A stretch of 64,000 nt of DNA, taken from the NCBI GenBank assembly GCA_950022655.1, contig OX465583.1, positions 66,572,652 through 66,636,651 on the forward strand, read 5' to 3'. The notes beneath the pieces are model-generated. The model was not told where the DNA came from, ran no database searches, and saw only the letters and a list, made by a program, of their open reading frames with translations. Positions 34,301 through 46,300 of this stretch are shown piece by piece; within the stretch, counting starts at the first letter, position 1, and every line of letters starts with the position of its first letter. The translations under genes were made by a program, and so were the position numbers. The DNA comes from Alentia gelatinosa (Eukaryota; Annelida; Polychaeta; Phyllodocida; Polynoidae).

Positions 34301-35414
34301 TGCAGCATCGAGCCATATTTTTTCATCAAATAACCTCGAACAGCCAACCGTACCGGATCAGTAACCACATTTTCTCATATCATATACCTGTGCCAGTATG
34401 TTACACAAATACCAATCTCTGTTAGGGTATTGGTATTAAATATATACCAGCAGAGTATGGTGGTATAAAATGATGTACCACCCTACTCTGAAAACACAAT
34501 CTGATTTGCTGAAAAAAATCTCACTAACCTACCTATGACATATTGGCCGTCACTTGCAGCACTCCGCTAATTTATGCTCACAAAGGATTATGGGAGTTGA
34601 AGGGGGGGGGGGGGGGGGAGGTAAAAAATGTGCTTGGAGAGTATTCCACGCTCAACTTCCAGTAAGATGTAAACAGGTAAACCAGCACACTATGAATCCA
34701 GCTCGGACATCATCACATTTCAATATGTAATTCATCAATACAGGTCTGGGCAAATCCCAAAATTTGACCACAATTCTGTGTTTTTCTCTTGTATTGATGA
34801 AAAATCGTCTACAGGGCTTAAAAACGTTTGACTTATAATCTATTGCATGCCCTCAACCTAGGACCTTTAGGAAATACATAATTTATCATATCTTATCCTG
34901 TTACTTTAGACACCAGTAGGCAAAAATCCCATCAAGGTTGCAATATTTTACTTACGTGTACCACCTAAAAGGTGCATATTTCATAATTAGAAATATATTA
35001 ATTTATATCAAATCATAGGTAAATCCTGCCTTTGTCTTCATACTGCAAGGCAAATCGTCTATATTTGAAGGTATATAATAAAATGAAAATGTATTACATT
35101 ACTCGCATACCTTGTTTCTTTCAATAAAAATATTCCACTCCACATGTCCGTATTCCTACTTGTATCATCTGATTATCGCCTCATGCCGTCCAAAGTGCAG
35201 CACTTGTGTTATTCATTTTAAATTTCTGGCGCAAAATTACAAAAACACAACTTTGTCTTTTCAGGAAGGTGCACTTCAGGCGTTCACTGTCCCAGTTGGC
35301 CTCAAGCCACACACCACCATGGTTCTCTGGGGCACCACCTCCGTAGCCATAATCGGAGCTCTCAGCATACTGCATACCATGATCAGATATCCGCCACAAC
35401 ATACAGGACAATAA
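31317..35414 (+). CDS. PIGX: GPI-mannosyltransferase I stabilising subunit PIGX (complete)
   Basis: PIG-X is an ER membrane glycoprotein that stabilises PIG-M, the enzyme adding the first mannose to GPI precursors. Coding exons are 31317-31459, 32428-32572, 33091-33301, 33930-34024 and 35265-35414, all GT-AG and in phase, for 247 residues (the human protein is about 258). Features in order: an N-terminal hydrophobic signal peptide (about residues 1-22, IFSTFLLIVIFSETGC); the GFHR motif at the exon 1/2 join; EEKLPSGMYADMDEL, matching the family's P-x-G-[LM]-Y core; HLRYHPPSD; a cysteine-bearing stretch CDFTNSSACTW with a possible N-glycosylation site; the VPVGL motif; and a C-terminal membrane helix (about TTSVAIIGALSILHTM) with a short tail. 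It shares a promoter region with CHMP6. Intron 3 carries a 22-bp minisatellite starting about 25 bp after the donor. Confidence 0.95.
31460..32427. other. PIGX intron 1
   Basis: No gene. A small hairpin of AGTCCGACTCT and AGAGTCGGACT lies near 32070-32107. The rest is unremarkable. Confidence 0.6.
32600..32960. mobile_element. Inverted-repeat element R2, rearranged copy B (PIGX intron 2)
   Basis: Begins AGAGGGCTGTCTAGTGC and ends CACTAGACAGTGTTGGAGGG, so the ends are inverted. The interior matches 23105-23370 in reverse orientation (CTTGTCAAACTGATGCTATA, GGAAATCCAAGTCGTCAATA). Confidence 0.7.
33325..33650. repeat. 22-bp minisatellite with inverted copies in PIGX intron 3
   Basis: About ten units of CCTTGAGCCCACCCTGTGGATG type, then, after about 50 bp of other sequence, two to three units in reverse orientation (CTCAAGGCATCCACAGGGTG). 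The array could fold into a hairpin. It begins about 25 bp after the exon-3 donor. Confidence 0.9.
34040..34400. mobile_element. Foldback element R9, copy A (PIGX intron 4)
   Basis: A 24-bp perfect inverted repeat at 34268-34291 and 34311-34334 (starting GGTTATTTGATGAAAAAATA) lies inside a larger element bounded by TATATACCTGTG-like ends. A related element is at 39290-39670. Confidence 0.75.
34401..35264. other. Rest of PIGX intron 4
   Basis: No gene. A G16-type run lies at about 34603-34618. AT-rich otherwise. Confidence 0.6.
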
Positions 35415-35491
35415 TATTCAGACACTGAGTTGAATTCAAGACAGACTGAGTCGTTACCCAGTCTTGTAGAACCAGGAGCCCGTTGAACGAT

Positions 35492-35665
35492 CTTAGATTG
35501 TACATGTAGACCCTTTTCTGTACGCCATAGAGACCCAGTGACAATGTGGGCCAACTTTATTCAACACATATGGACGACCTTAGGGACAGCTAATACTGTC
35601 TTAGCAAACAGATTCAAATATAATCAAACGAAAACCCTTGTACGAGGTAGAGAAAAGGGTCTTCA
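35492..35665. repeat. Dispersed repeat R10, copy A
   Basis: Matches 41870-42040: ACATGTAGACC, TTTTCTGTAYGCCATRGAGAC, TACTGTCTTAGCAAACAGA, and TTGTACGAGGTA near the end. Confidence 0.75.
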
Positions 35666-37084
35666 TGTACGATCCTAGGTTATTAAACGGATTAGATTAG
35701 ATCCTAGATTATTAAACGGCCCCCAGCTTCATAAAGAGTGGATTGTTGCGCTCAGAGTTGGACCTTGACGTTAGTCACCCAATGACGATGATATTCACAT
35801 GTGAGAAATACAGTATTGGTCCTGTATAAGTGTCTGAGGGAACAAGTGTTTTCACATTGAAATTGCTAATCTACACTAGAATAGTGGTCTTTTTTTTAAC
35901 TAAAATTCAGGTGTGACTCTCAGGCCAGATATATATATTATATATATATATATATCTTTTTATTATCCTGACAAAAATATATCAGTCAAGAGACTGGTTA
36001 CATTATGCGGCAGAATGTAGATGTAGAATATGATGCTGTATATGTAAGGATTGTATGCATTCCCTGTGAATTGTAAATCAAGACTGAACTGCGTGTAGAG
36101 AAAAATGTGCCATATGTGAGTGTAATGTGTATGTGTGGAGTGATTGTGTATTGTCTGGTTTTGTTTATTTTTTTATAGATTTTCTTAGGGTTCTGAGTAC
36201 AAAATCATTGAACAGTAATTCAGGCTCGGCTTGGCTCGTCTTCCGCCTGGTCCCTCTGTCTTAATAAGAGAAATGCATATTTACAGATAATTTCCGTTAG
36301 ATTAGGGGAGAATACGGACATTCCATGAAGTCATTTTAAAAACATGTGCGGATAAGAATCTGTTGATACTAATGTAGGGAACGATAACCTGCTCAGTTTT
36401 CACTGCATCAGATTTTATAACTCTCCAAGTATATTTGATGGACATTTCGTCTAAATGTGCGCTACATTGTAGATTAATCATTGTCAATGGACAGTCATGA
36501 AAATTCACGAACTAAGTTTAGTGATATTAAGGGGTGGGGGTGGGGGTGGGATCACTATGCATTGGAAGATACTTTTTATAACTTATCCTTTTTTCTATGG
36601 TTTTTTTATTGCCTCCGATTTTTACAATCGCTCTTCCTGGTAATAATTAATATAACCTATTTATTTGAACTGTAGGATATAAGATCCATTATATGAACTA
36701 CATAGACCCTCGGAGCCTCCAGACATTACTAAACTCCCTAATATTGCCCGGGGTAAGTACAGGATCCACTCCCGCCTTGCTGGCCGCACCTCAGCCACCT
36801 GTCTTCCGATGAACAATCATTTTTTAGTTTCTAACTGGAGAAACCGAATACGATTTGAAATGTATATGTAAAGATAACTGAAATTTCTATTTCCAATTTG
36901 AAGATATATAAAAACTGTTAAACTGCTGTAATTGTGGGTTATGGGTCAAGGATCTATCACCATACAACGACAGCAACCAGCAAACACGGGATCCTGTAAA
37001 CAGACTGAATTATGGGCTACCTCAATAGGGTCTATACTGAAATATGCACGTGTATTGAACAAACTATTGCTCCGTCAGTGGAGA

Positions 37085-37090
37085 AATAAA
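37085..37090 (+). promoter_or_regulatory. Polyadenylation signal for PIGX
   Basis: AATAAA on the plus strand, shortly before the convergent BPTF signal. Assignment by position. Confidence 0.45.
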
Positions 37091-37205
37091 ATTCATTGAA
37101 GGTAAAACCTGTTGGGGTTATTGTATTCTCCATACCTTCTCAATGGCTACTTTGTATATAATGGATAATAAACTAAGTGTGACCACATGATTCTATATCA
37201 TCAGC

Positions 37206-37211
37206 TTTATT
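37206..37211 (-). promoter_or_regulatory. Polyadenylation signal for BPTF
   Basis: AATAAA on the minus strand, about 1.15 kb after the BPTF stop codon and 120 bp from the opposing PIGX signal, as expected for convergent genes. Confidence 0.45.
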
Positions 37212-38362
37212 ACCAGTCTACAAAGAATAATTGTAAAATCATTCAGTCACACAAGTCTTTGCGGATGTTCCCAGTCACATGCAATACTATCAAACGCATG
37301 GTTACATAAGCGGCGAGTCAACAAAAAATGTCTATAAAATGGTTTTAAATCCGACCATCTGAGCCCTAACATTTCATCCAGGGCGTTATGTCGGATCACG
37401 TAGATCAGCACTGAACAGAGGCGCTGTACCAAGAAAACGGGATTGTCTTAACTTGCATAAAGTTTGAAACCTCAATTCATCCAAATGTGTGTCCCAATAA
37501 GACCAGCGGGCAGATCATTTAAGTAGTTCATTTTCCCTTGGCTCGAGAAAAGGAACATTCATGCAGGACCATGGTCATCGCAATAATAATAATAATTATT
37601 AAAAAAAAAAAATTATTAAAAAGAAAAAAACATTTTGCAAGATTTGTTTAACTATTTACAATGACGCTTCACCTGTGCGGGTTAGAGCTGACAAATTCAT
37701 TTACTCGTCGTTGTTACTGCATCCTTTTTCGCAGAAAGAAAATACAACAGTTTACCCTCCTCGCCCTTCAAGCTTTCAGTTTTGTAAAAAATAAAACGAC
37801 GACTAAAACAGTCGATATGAGAAACGTTTTCGTGGTTTTTTCTCTCCCTTTTTAAACATTTACACACACTCTGCAGTCCTCTGACAATATTAACTCCTCA
37901 CCAGATATTGCAGATGTCTGAAAAATAACGTAACTTCTAAGCAGGACTTGAAGTTGGTAATTTCCAATGGCAGTCGACAGGTACTGGAAAATCTATTTGA
38001 CAATTATATCTACATGTGACACAGACGCTGGTAAAAATATCCACTAAGTCGTACTCCTTTCAGCTAAGTATCTACACAAGATCCTGTAGACGATAAAGAC
38101 GTAACGTTTGAGAGGCTTTGAACACATAAATAACACACAGACAAATAGTCTACATTTTGATACAGAGGGCTTGCAAAATCTCTTTTTTCTGTGTCCGTTT
38201 AAAAATAGATATTAGCTCTATTTACAGCTATACAGTCTGACTACGCCACGACCGGCCGTTGGGGTTCCCCGTAGAGTCAGTCCCCATCGTCCTTCCCCCA
38301 CGACTGGGTCCAGATCTTATACTCCTCTAACTGTGTGTGTGTTGCGTTAAGGTGTTTGACGT
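37212..38362 (-). other. BPTF 3' untranslated region (inferred)
   Basis: Follows the stop codon. It has AT-rich tracts (AATAATAATAATTATT near 37587) and no further reading frame consistent with the gene. Confidence 0.5.
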
Positions 38363-38553
38363 TCATAGCCGGTCTTTGAGGGCCTTCAGCTTCTGGACGA
38401 AGATGGTTTCGAGCACCTCGGCACACCGGTAGAAGGGCGAGTCGGTGGGGTTGTAGTAGCGGCAGTTGTCGAAGATTTTGGTCACGTCTTTGATGTAGTC
38501 GCCGAGGACGGTATACTCCCGGCTCAACAGTCGACGCTCCACTGTTGCAAGAT
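38363..38553 (-). CDS. BPTF: BPTF last exon: bromodomain, second part, and stop
   Basis: Encodes [40 protein letters not shown] and [19 protein letters not shown], including the acetyl-lysine-binding Asn of the YYNP motif, then DRL and a TGA. It lacks the short serine-rich tail of the human protein. Confidence 0.97.
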
Positions 38554-41500
38554 CTGAAGGGAAAAATAAGGATATGTCTTTTATGCTACCCCTAATAAAA
38601 AAACGTCATTGATTTAACATAGGCAAATTTTATGTGGCGTGCCATGACATTAAGTAAAATTGATGTACCTAGAGAAATTAAAAAAAAAATTGACCAATCA
38701 GCGATCAGGAATTATTCACCTGTGTAAATAGTTCCGGCTGCACAGCAGAAATTCTGACAGCTCTCAAACATGGACCAAATCGAGTCGGACTTTCCTAATA
38801 TCAAAAAGTCATGGAGACGGGGTAGGATAAATACTAAACCAAACCCATTTGAAATCCAGTCTTGCTATTCTATAAGACTTGATGTTATCGCAAACAAAAT
38901 GTAAGGGGTTGCTTTGCTCAATCTGGAAGAACACCACACCTTTCTTTTTGAATGAGCAAGCCTTTATTTACCATATTTCCATGAAATATTCGATTGATTC
39001 CACCTTCTAGGAGTTTATATGCAACAAAGCGGTCCATTCATTTTGGTCATTCTTTCGCTCTGTGATTATTTCTTTGTCTAAAGACGTAAAGCGTAGTAAG
39101 CTCTATTCTAGCTTACAAGATGCTAACTAACTAGCAAAATTTCCAAAATTGTTGACCCCACTACTCTCACCACATCCCGCCTCAGAGCGTACATACTTTA
39201 CGGATGGCCCCAATGTCTTTTGGGCAACGCGCTAAATTTCGTTAATGAGCCAAACGTTGACCATAGTAGGACACTGCGCCCACATATTATTTATATTGTA
39301 CCCCTAGCAGCGGGTAGTATTTCATAGAGGTTCGGCCATGTGTATATAGTAATATGAGAAAACGTGGTTAGTGAGCCTGAACGGGTGGCCGATCGAGGTC
39401 ATTTACTGAAAAAATATGGCCCAACGCCACAGGTGGGAGGGCAGTTTTTTTTTTATCAAATGACCGAGAACGGATACCATACAGGCTCAGTCACTATGTT
39501 TTCTTATTACTGAATACCTCCAATTCGTTTAAAACACCGTTTTATTAACTTTTAAAAGCCTATGCCATTCACTACGGCCCACTGTCACGGCGGCGTGAAC
39601 ATTATTTATACTACACCCCTAGCAGCAAGTAGTATTTCATAGACGTTCAGCCATAGGTATATAGTAACAGATCAAACGTACTGTTGTTCAAGGACTGAGA
39701 ATCCAGCTGAACATAAAACGCGATTGAGGTCGTGCTTGAAGGTCAATTGGGACAGACTGTAGTGAGATATTCCCCAGCTAAGGACCGGTAAAAACAACAT
39801 GTGAATGACGTACCCATGGGTTCCTTTATGACCTTGTAGTAGTCCGGCACTTCGTTTGGATCAACAGGCTGTAGGAAAGGCCAGGCCATTTTGTGTGTCT
39901 GTCAAAAGGAGAGCATTATCTGAATCAGTACATGAACTACACAATAAACCATTTCTTAACAAAAAAATGTGTATAGGGGACAGAGCCATTGTTAGATCAT
40001 GAAGGAGTCACTAGGTGGCCAGCAGTATGGCAGGCCCCTTTGGGGGGACAGAACCTGTATTCTGGCTCTTTGTTCTTACGAAATTCAACTGCCTTTCAAT
40101 GTTTTGCCATGGTTCCCTAGACTCTCTACACCCATCCTAGAGCAGGATGACATAATGATTAAACCAGAACACGAGGTTTTTCACATGAAACACTTTATAT
40201 ACATATATAAGGCTAGAGTTGTGACACTTCCCAATTATCACTCACTTCTTTCACACCTCCTTTAATGAAGAACACCTACATTATCACCTCCTTTAGTGAA
40301 GAACACCTACTCGGGGGGCGTAATGGCCGCTCCCATGGCTCATAGGCTAAATGCCGTATACTCTCGGGCCAACTTAGGATGATATAAATACATATGGCAA
40401 GAGCAGCACTTCCAGTTTTCTCCCATGGTTAAGACTTGTACGTACCACAAACACCTGTCAACCACACCCCACAGCCAGACCTGGACAAGACAGTCCTCGA
40501 CTTGTTAAATTTACAACTTGAAAGAACGGGTCCGAGTGCATGTGGACAGGCGACTGTAACCCACGAGTGGTTAACGCGTAGTAATACACGAGCGCTAGGT
40601 TGACACGTAGTAATACAAAAGTGTTAGCGAGTGTGTTATAACGTCAACCTCGAGTGGTTTAAAGAGCCGCCTATCTACAGAACCATCAGTTGTTGCATTT
40701 ATTATCCATCTTTCCGAATAAACTAAATAAATAAATTAAACCCAGTAATTACCATATTCAAGGATATAACAATAGGGACTTTTTCTTTTCTCTACAGCAA
40801 AAAGGGACTATTTTCACGTATACCACATATGTGAATCCATATACCACAGTTATGGTTTCTGACAGGTTTTATATATGGGCCGTGGTTTACCGAGTACCTA
40901 TATTTTTTTTTAAATTAGAAAATGCATCTCTCGTCGGAGCCGAATTTTTCAGATACAATGTCGGATTCTGAGCTTATCTTAACATCAGATTCTTGAACAA
41001 AATACATCAAGATCAAAGTCTTTTAAAGCCAAAACAAAAGGGGTGAAATGATAATAATAATACATTTTCAATGGGGCCCTTGAATACCATGGATAATAGA
41101 GTCGGGCATTTACTGGTGCTAGAAGTTACTTTGTTTCAACATGAAAGCATTATGAAGTCGTGATTGTATAATTGCTTTGTATGAAATTTTGTATGTGATG
41201 TATTATTTTCACCTCACCTTCAGCCAGTTAGGGATCCGTTGATATAAGAATAACAAATGACTTACAAAAGCTGGTTATTGATTGTAAACAGGCAGCCACT
41301 GCCTTATCGTACCCAGGGTAAATAAAATGATCTAAAAAAAAAAAAAAAAAAAAATCTCTGGCGGTAGTCGTTGAACGTACCTTGAGTAAGTTGAGGATGC
41401 GGCGCAGCTCCTCGAAGCTGTGGTCGCTGACGGCCACCTCGGCCGTGGCCGTCTCGTTGTTGGCGTTCTGACAGTTGGGACAGATGTAGCTGTCCAGGTG

Positions 41501-43349
41501 GTCGGCCTCCGCCTTGGTCACACCCACACACCGCCCGTGGAACCAGTCCTGACACTGGTCACAGCCGATGTAGAACCTGTCAGCGGGAATATGGTACCAG
41601 GTATGTCAGTGGGGATGATCAAAAACACATAGGATAGTAATCTTCTGGTGGAATGTACTGCCTCAGAGAGACTGCAGGCCTTATCAAAATAAAATACCTT
41701 GCACATTACGTTTTGGGTGTCAATGTTGAGTAACGAGGCTTAGCTGGCACGTCCTTACCCACTGCTTTGCGATCACGAAAATGGTTTTTTTCCAACCATG
41801 GAATTTTTCCCACAAAAAAACACCTGACGGAACAAGGAAAATTTAAAATACGTTTTGGGGGGTCGTTTAATAATCTAGGATCATACATGTAGACCTTTTT
41901 CTGTATGCCATGGAGACTCAGGGACAATGATGGTCAACTTCATTTAACACTTATGGAAGACCTTAAGGATGGCTAAGACTGTCTTAGCAAACAGACTTGT
42001 ATATTATCATACGATAACCTTTGTACGAGGTACAGGAAAGGGCAGGCCTCCCAGTAGCCCACTTCCTCAATATAGGTTTTTTCATAGGTTTTGAAAATCA
42101 AAATATAGGTTTTTACAGGTTTTTCAAGGCCAAAAACATAGGCTTTAATAGTTTTTTAGGGTTAACATATTCAGCATGATGGAGTCAAAATATAGTGAAT
42201 CGTTAATTTCAGTTCTTGATTTCTAAAAAATATACCTAGTGCTAATCTGCAGGACATCAGGATGTCTGGCTCATCAGGTTATATACATGTGCGTGCCAAG
42301 TTTCCAACAGGCAAACCAGACTGGCAAGAAGTCATACAAACTGTTGATTCTTAAACACTTTAAAGATCTCTTAAATACACTATTAATGTGGATTTGTTAA
42401 CTTCTAAAATTTCCTGTACACATCAATCTACATGGCAGGGAAAAAACATAGGTTATTATAGGTTATATAGGTTACTTTAGAAAAATAAAGGCTTAAGAAT
42501 CGAAATATAGGTTTTTATAGGTTATATAGATTTTATAGGTTTCACTGGGAGGCCTGAGAATAAGAAAACATGCTATACACATCGTTAATGATCATGGAAT
42601 AGGGCTGGGGTGTGCGGAGAGGTTTTTTTTTTTTTTTAAATCGTTTATTTATACTGAAGGTACTCAATAATAATATTACTGGTTTCCATGTATCTCCAGT
42701 CTAGCATTTGTTCACACATTTTTTAGCCAAACCCAATGTTAGTCTAATAGAACATATTGGACGTTAAACTACCCAAACAAACAAAAACTCACTGTGTCTC
42801 GTTGTAAGGTGTCCGGCACAGACAGTAGAGCTCCTCGGAGGCCGACTCCTGCTGCTTCTTGCATGTGTCACAGATGTACGAGTCGATGCGACGCGCCCGC
42901 TCCTGGTTAATGCCCACACACGATCCATGGAACCAGTTGGAGCAGAGATCACACCCGATGTAGAACCTGTCAATAAAGTATCATCTTAGTGTCTCCCTTC
43001 TTCTCCCACATGTGTTTGCACTTCTTTAACAGTCATATATTCTTGTAGTTAAAATGTTGTCTTTTTTATTCATTTCATCACGATGATAATTGACACCCCA
43101 GTCACACTGGCGTAAAAACGGCATTTTCCCGTCTAATCTAAATTTCTTAACGTTTCATTAATTCTACAAATACGTCGTAATTCGCAGCAAACGCAGAGTA
43201 GGGTAAATGAAAGTAGGAATGCTTAAACGAATATGAAAAAGAGTTCCTTTTTTTTTTTAAATTCCTAACTTTCCTCTACACAACGAAGGGAAATGACCAA
43301 CAAGTTCCATGTGCTCAAGTTTCGGCGAAAGGGGGTGGGGTGTGTATGT

Positions 43350-43380
<31 letters not shown>

Positions 43381-46300
43381 GGGGCGGGGCGGCTTTTCTC
43401 TATACATTATTAACTGGGATGTCAGTTGGGGTCAGGGAAAAAAGTGGAAACATTTTTCATGTAGATTCGTCTGCCTCAAAGGTACCGGGAAAACTGTTAT
43501 AATATGTCCTTGTGGGCCACGGCATGGGGGTGATTGTGTGTTGGGATGTTCAACCACTGTTTTATTGGTGCAAATGAGGCTACATTAATGTTATCTTTGT
43601 TTGACGTGATTTTTTTTTTTACAAATACTGAATATGAAAAAGTGGATTTCCACGGAAAAATGGAAAACTTACATCTCTGTATAATTAATGCGCAAACGAA
43701 CGTTGAAGTAAGTCAAAATACGTACAGAAACGTTAAGAGACGTTAACGAACGTTGAGAAGCGTAAGATAATGAAACGTTCATAATACGAAGCTATTACAC
43801 GGTACCCACCGTTTCAAATACGCCGCAAAACCGTCAGAACGTACGTAAGTGTGACTGGAATTACGCAATGGGGGGTACACACGTTGAATTTACGCCTATT
43901 TCCGCCCGTGAGTTTTTAATGCATAGAAAATACACTAAAACTGACGCCAGTATGACCAGGGTATTACAATTATCAAAGTGTTCATGAACTGCTGAAGCCC
44001 ACCTCCTACAGACAAACCAGTGCGGTTATATGGACAATCGGGGATGTCAGTTGGGTTAATTAAAAAAAAGGGAAATATTTTTATATGGAATTTACTGCCT
44101 CAGAGATACTGAGAAGACATGAAACCACAAGGGGCTGGGGGAGTATGGGGAGGTTTTAACCACTGTTTATTGGTGTCAATGAGGCTAAATTGAAGGGATG
44201 TCAGTTTGAGTCAGGGAAAAAAGTGGAAATATTTTTCATGTGGATTTTTCTGCCTCAGAGAGACCGGGAAAACTTGGATAATATGTCCTTGTCGGCCATG
44301 GCATGGGACTGGGGGTCTGTGGGAAGGTCAAAACCACTGTTCTATTGGCATAAATGAGGCGAAGTCAATGTTATCTCTGTTTAACGTAAGGAAAAACAAT
44401 TACATATACTGAATATGTAAAAGTGGATTTCCACGGAAAAGTGGAAAACTGACATCTCTGATTGATACAATCTTTGTTTTACACAAGAAAAAGAGGGTTT
44501 ACAAACTGGAAATGAAAACAAGTATTTCCTTATCATCCTTGTATGGTGGTGAATGATAAAAATGGTTACTTACTTAGTGTCGTCGTAGGGTTTCCTGCAC
44601 ACACAGTAGAGCTTCTCTCGTGGGTTGAGTCCCTTGCCTGTCGTGATGACTCGCTGCTTCTTCTTCTTGGCCTTCGGGGCGTCGAACTCGGAGTCAGAGC
44701 CCGACGTGAAGGAAGTTTCCTCACGTCTCTTCTTCGGAGTCTTCTTACGCTGTGCCTTCAGGACCTCTGTCACCTCCGCCTGCAGGAGAAAAGACCTCCA
44801 TATTTATGTCAACTGACAGGTATCTACGTAAATATCTATCACATGAAGCCATCTTACAGGTGCAAGGTTTTGGAATGACCTACCACCACGGGACCTAACA
44901 AAGTGACACTGATGAGAACTTCAAAACACTTGTGAACACACTAATTGGATTGAACGCCTAAAACTCACCCTCAGTATTGTTCAACTCATTTTTACCCACC
45001 CCTCTTTATACAACTTGGTGTAGTCAATCTTCTACTCTGTAATCCTGTACCGAATTAGTTGTCGTAGAATAATTAAAATGTATGTTTGAGTGATGCAATA
45101 AAATCTAACAAAAAAGAAGTTTGTGGTTTAACGTCCCAGGGGACCCTGAGGGTATATGGGGGACAAAGATACAGTGTGCCTTGACTATAAAACTGTCTCG
45201 CCAATTCAAACCACAAAATGCTGAAGGCTTGGCAGTCTAAATACTGTGAATATTCAAAAAAAAAAAAAAAAAATTTTCATAATTTTTTTGATATATATAT
45301 ATATATATATATATGAATAAATGATAATAATTAAAAAAACCGCCAATAGAATGCGCTGGAGCAGCTCCTCACCTGGATCTCGGTGGAGATGGCCTTCTCC
45401 ATGAGGGCACGTTTCTTCATCATCTCCTTCTTAAGCGCCTCTTTGTGTTTGAAGAGCAGGTTCTGCAGCTTGGTGGCCGCCAGTCGTTTCTGCTTCTCGT
45501 CGGCGCTCTCCGCCTTCCGCTGTCGCTTCTGCTCCTGTCGCTCCTCGCGCTCCAACTTGTCGAGCATGTTCTTCATCACTTGTACGCATACGCCCATCCT
45601 GAAATGACAGCCATCCCCGTCACTCCTACTCTCATTATACAGTGGGTGCAGTTTGGCGGTTGGTTTGTTGGTTTGCTGTTTGTTAATTTTGTTTTTTAAA
45701 TTCACCTTTTTTCAAACCTAGGCATTCTCTCATTATATGGTTATTTTTAAATTCACTTATTGGGACTATACTTATCAGTAATTCGTCTTTCAGCAATTAT
45801 CCCTTTTGGATTTTTTCCCCTCTCTGTCAAACCCCAAGACAATACCACCCAGTGATCTCATCAAATTCTTTCTTGACATGTATTTTCTTTTAGGTGACAA
45901 GGATCTAAATGTAAATTGAACCTCAGTTGAGGGATCTCTGACCTGGTTTGCTCTTCGCGCTGTTCCGCTGTAAGTGGTTTCGACTTGGGCTTCGCGGCTT
46001 CGGCCAAGTTGGGCGTGGCAGTGACCGTGGCCTGCGTGCCAGACGTAGCGGGCTCCGCCTTCTTGGCAGCCATCTGTCGCTGCATGGCCAACAGCTTGGC
46101 CTGAATCTCTGGATCCTGGTTCTGCATCATCGCCTGCCTCACCACTGTCAACGAGAGAATGACTCTCAGTATTCTCTTCACAATCACAGAAAGTTATCAA
46201 TCCATCTTCACAGCAAACAACTATTATCATATACTTACACACGAATGTCTCACTTTTACTGACCAGGAGTACGGAATCCATTTGTCACTGAGTTACGAAA

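Larger units (their letters stand above)
35415..37110 (+). other. PIGX 3' untranslated region (inferred)
   Basis: No frame of interest. It includes a repeat copy at 35492-35665, a (TA)n run near 35930-35955, and AATAAA at 37085-37090, which is the likely cleavage signal. Confidence 0.45.
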
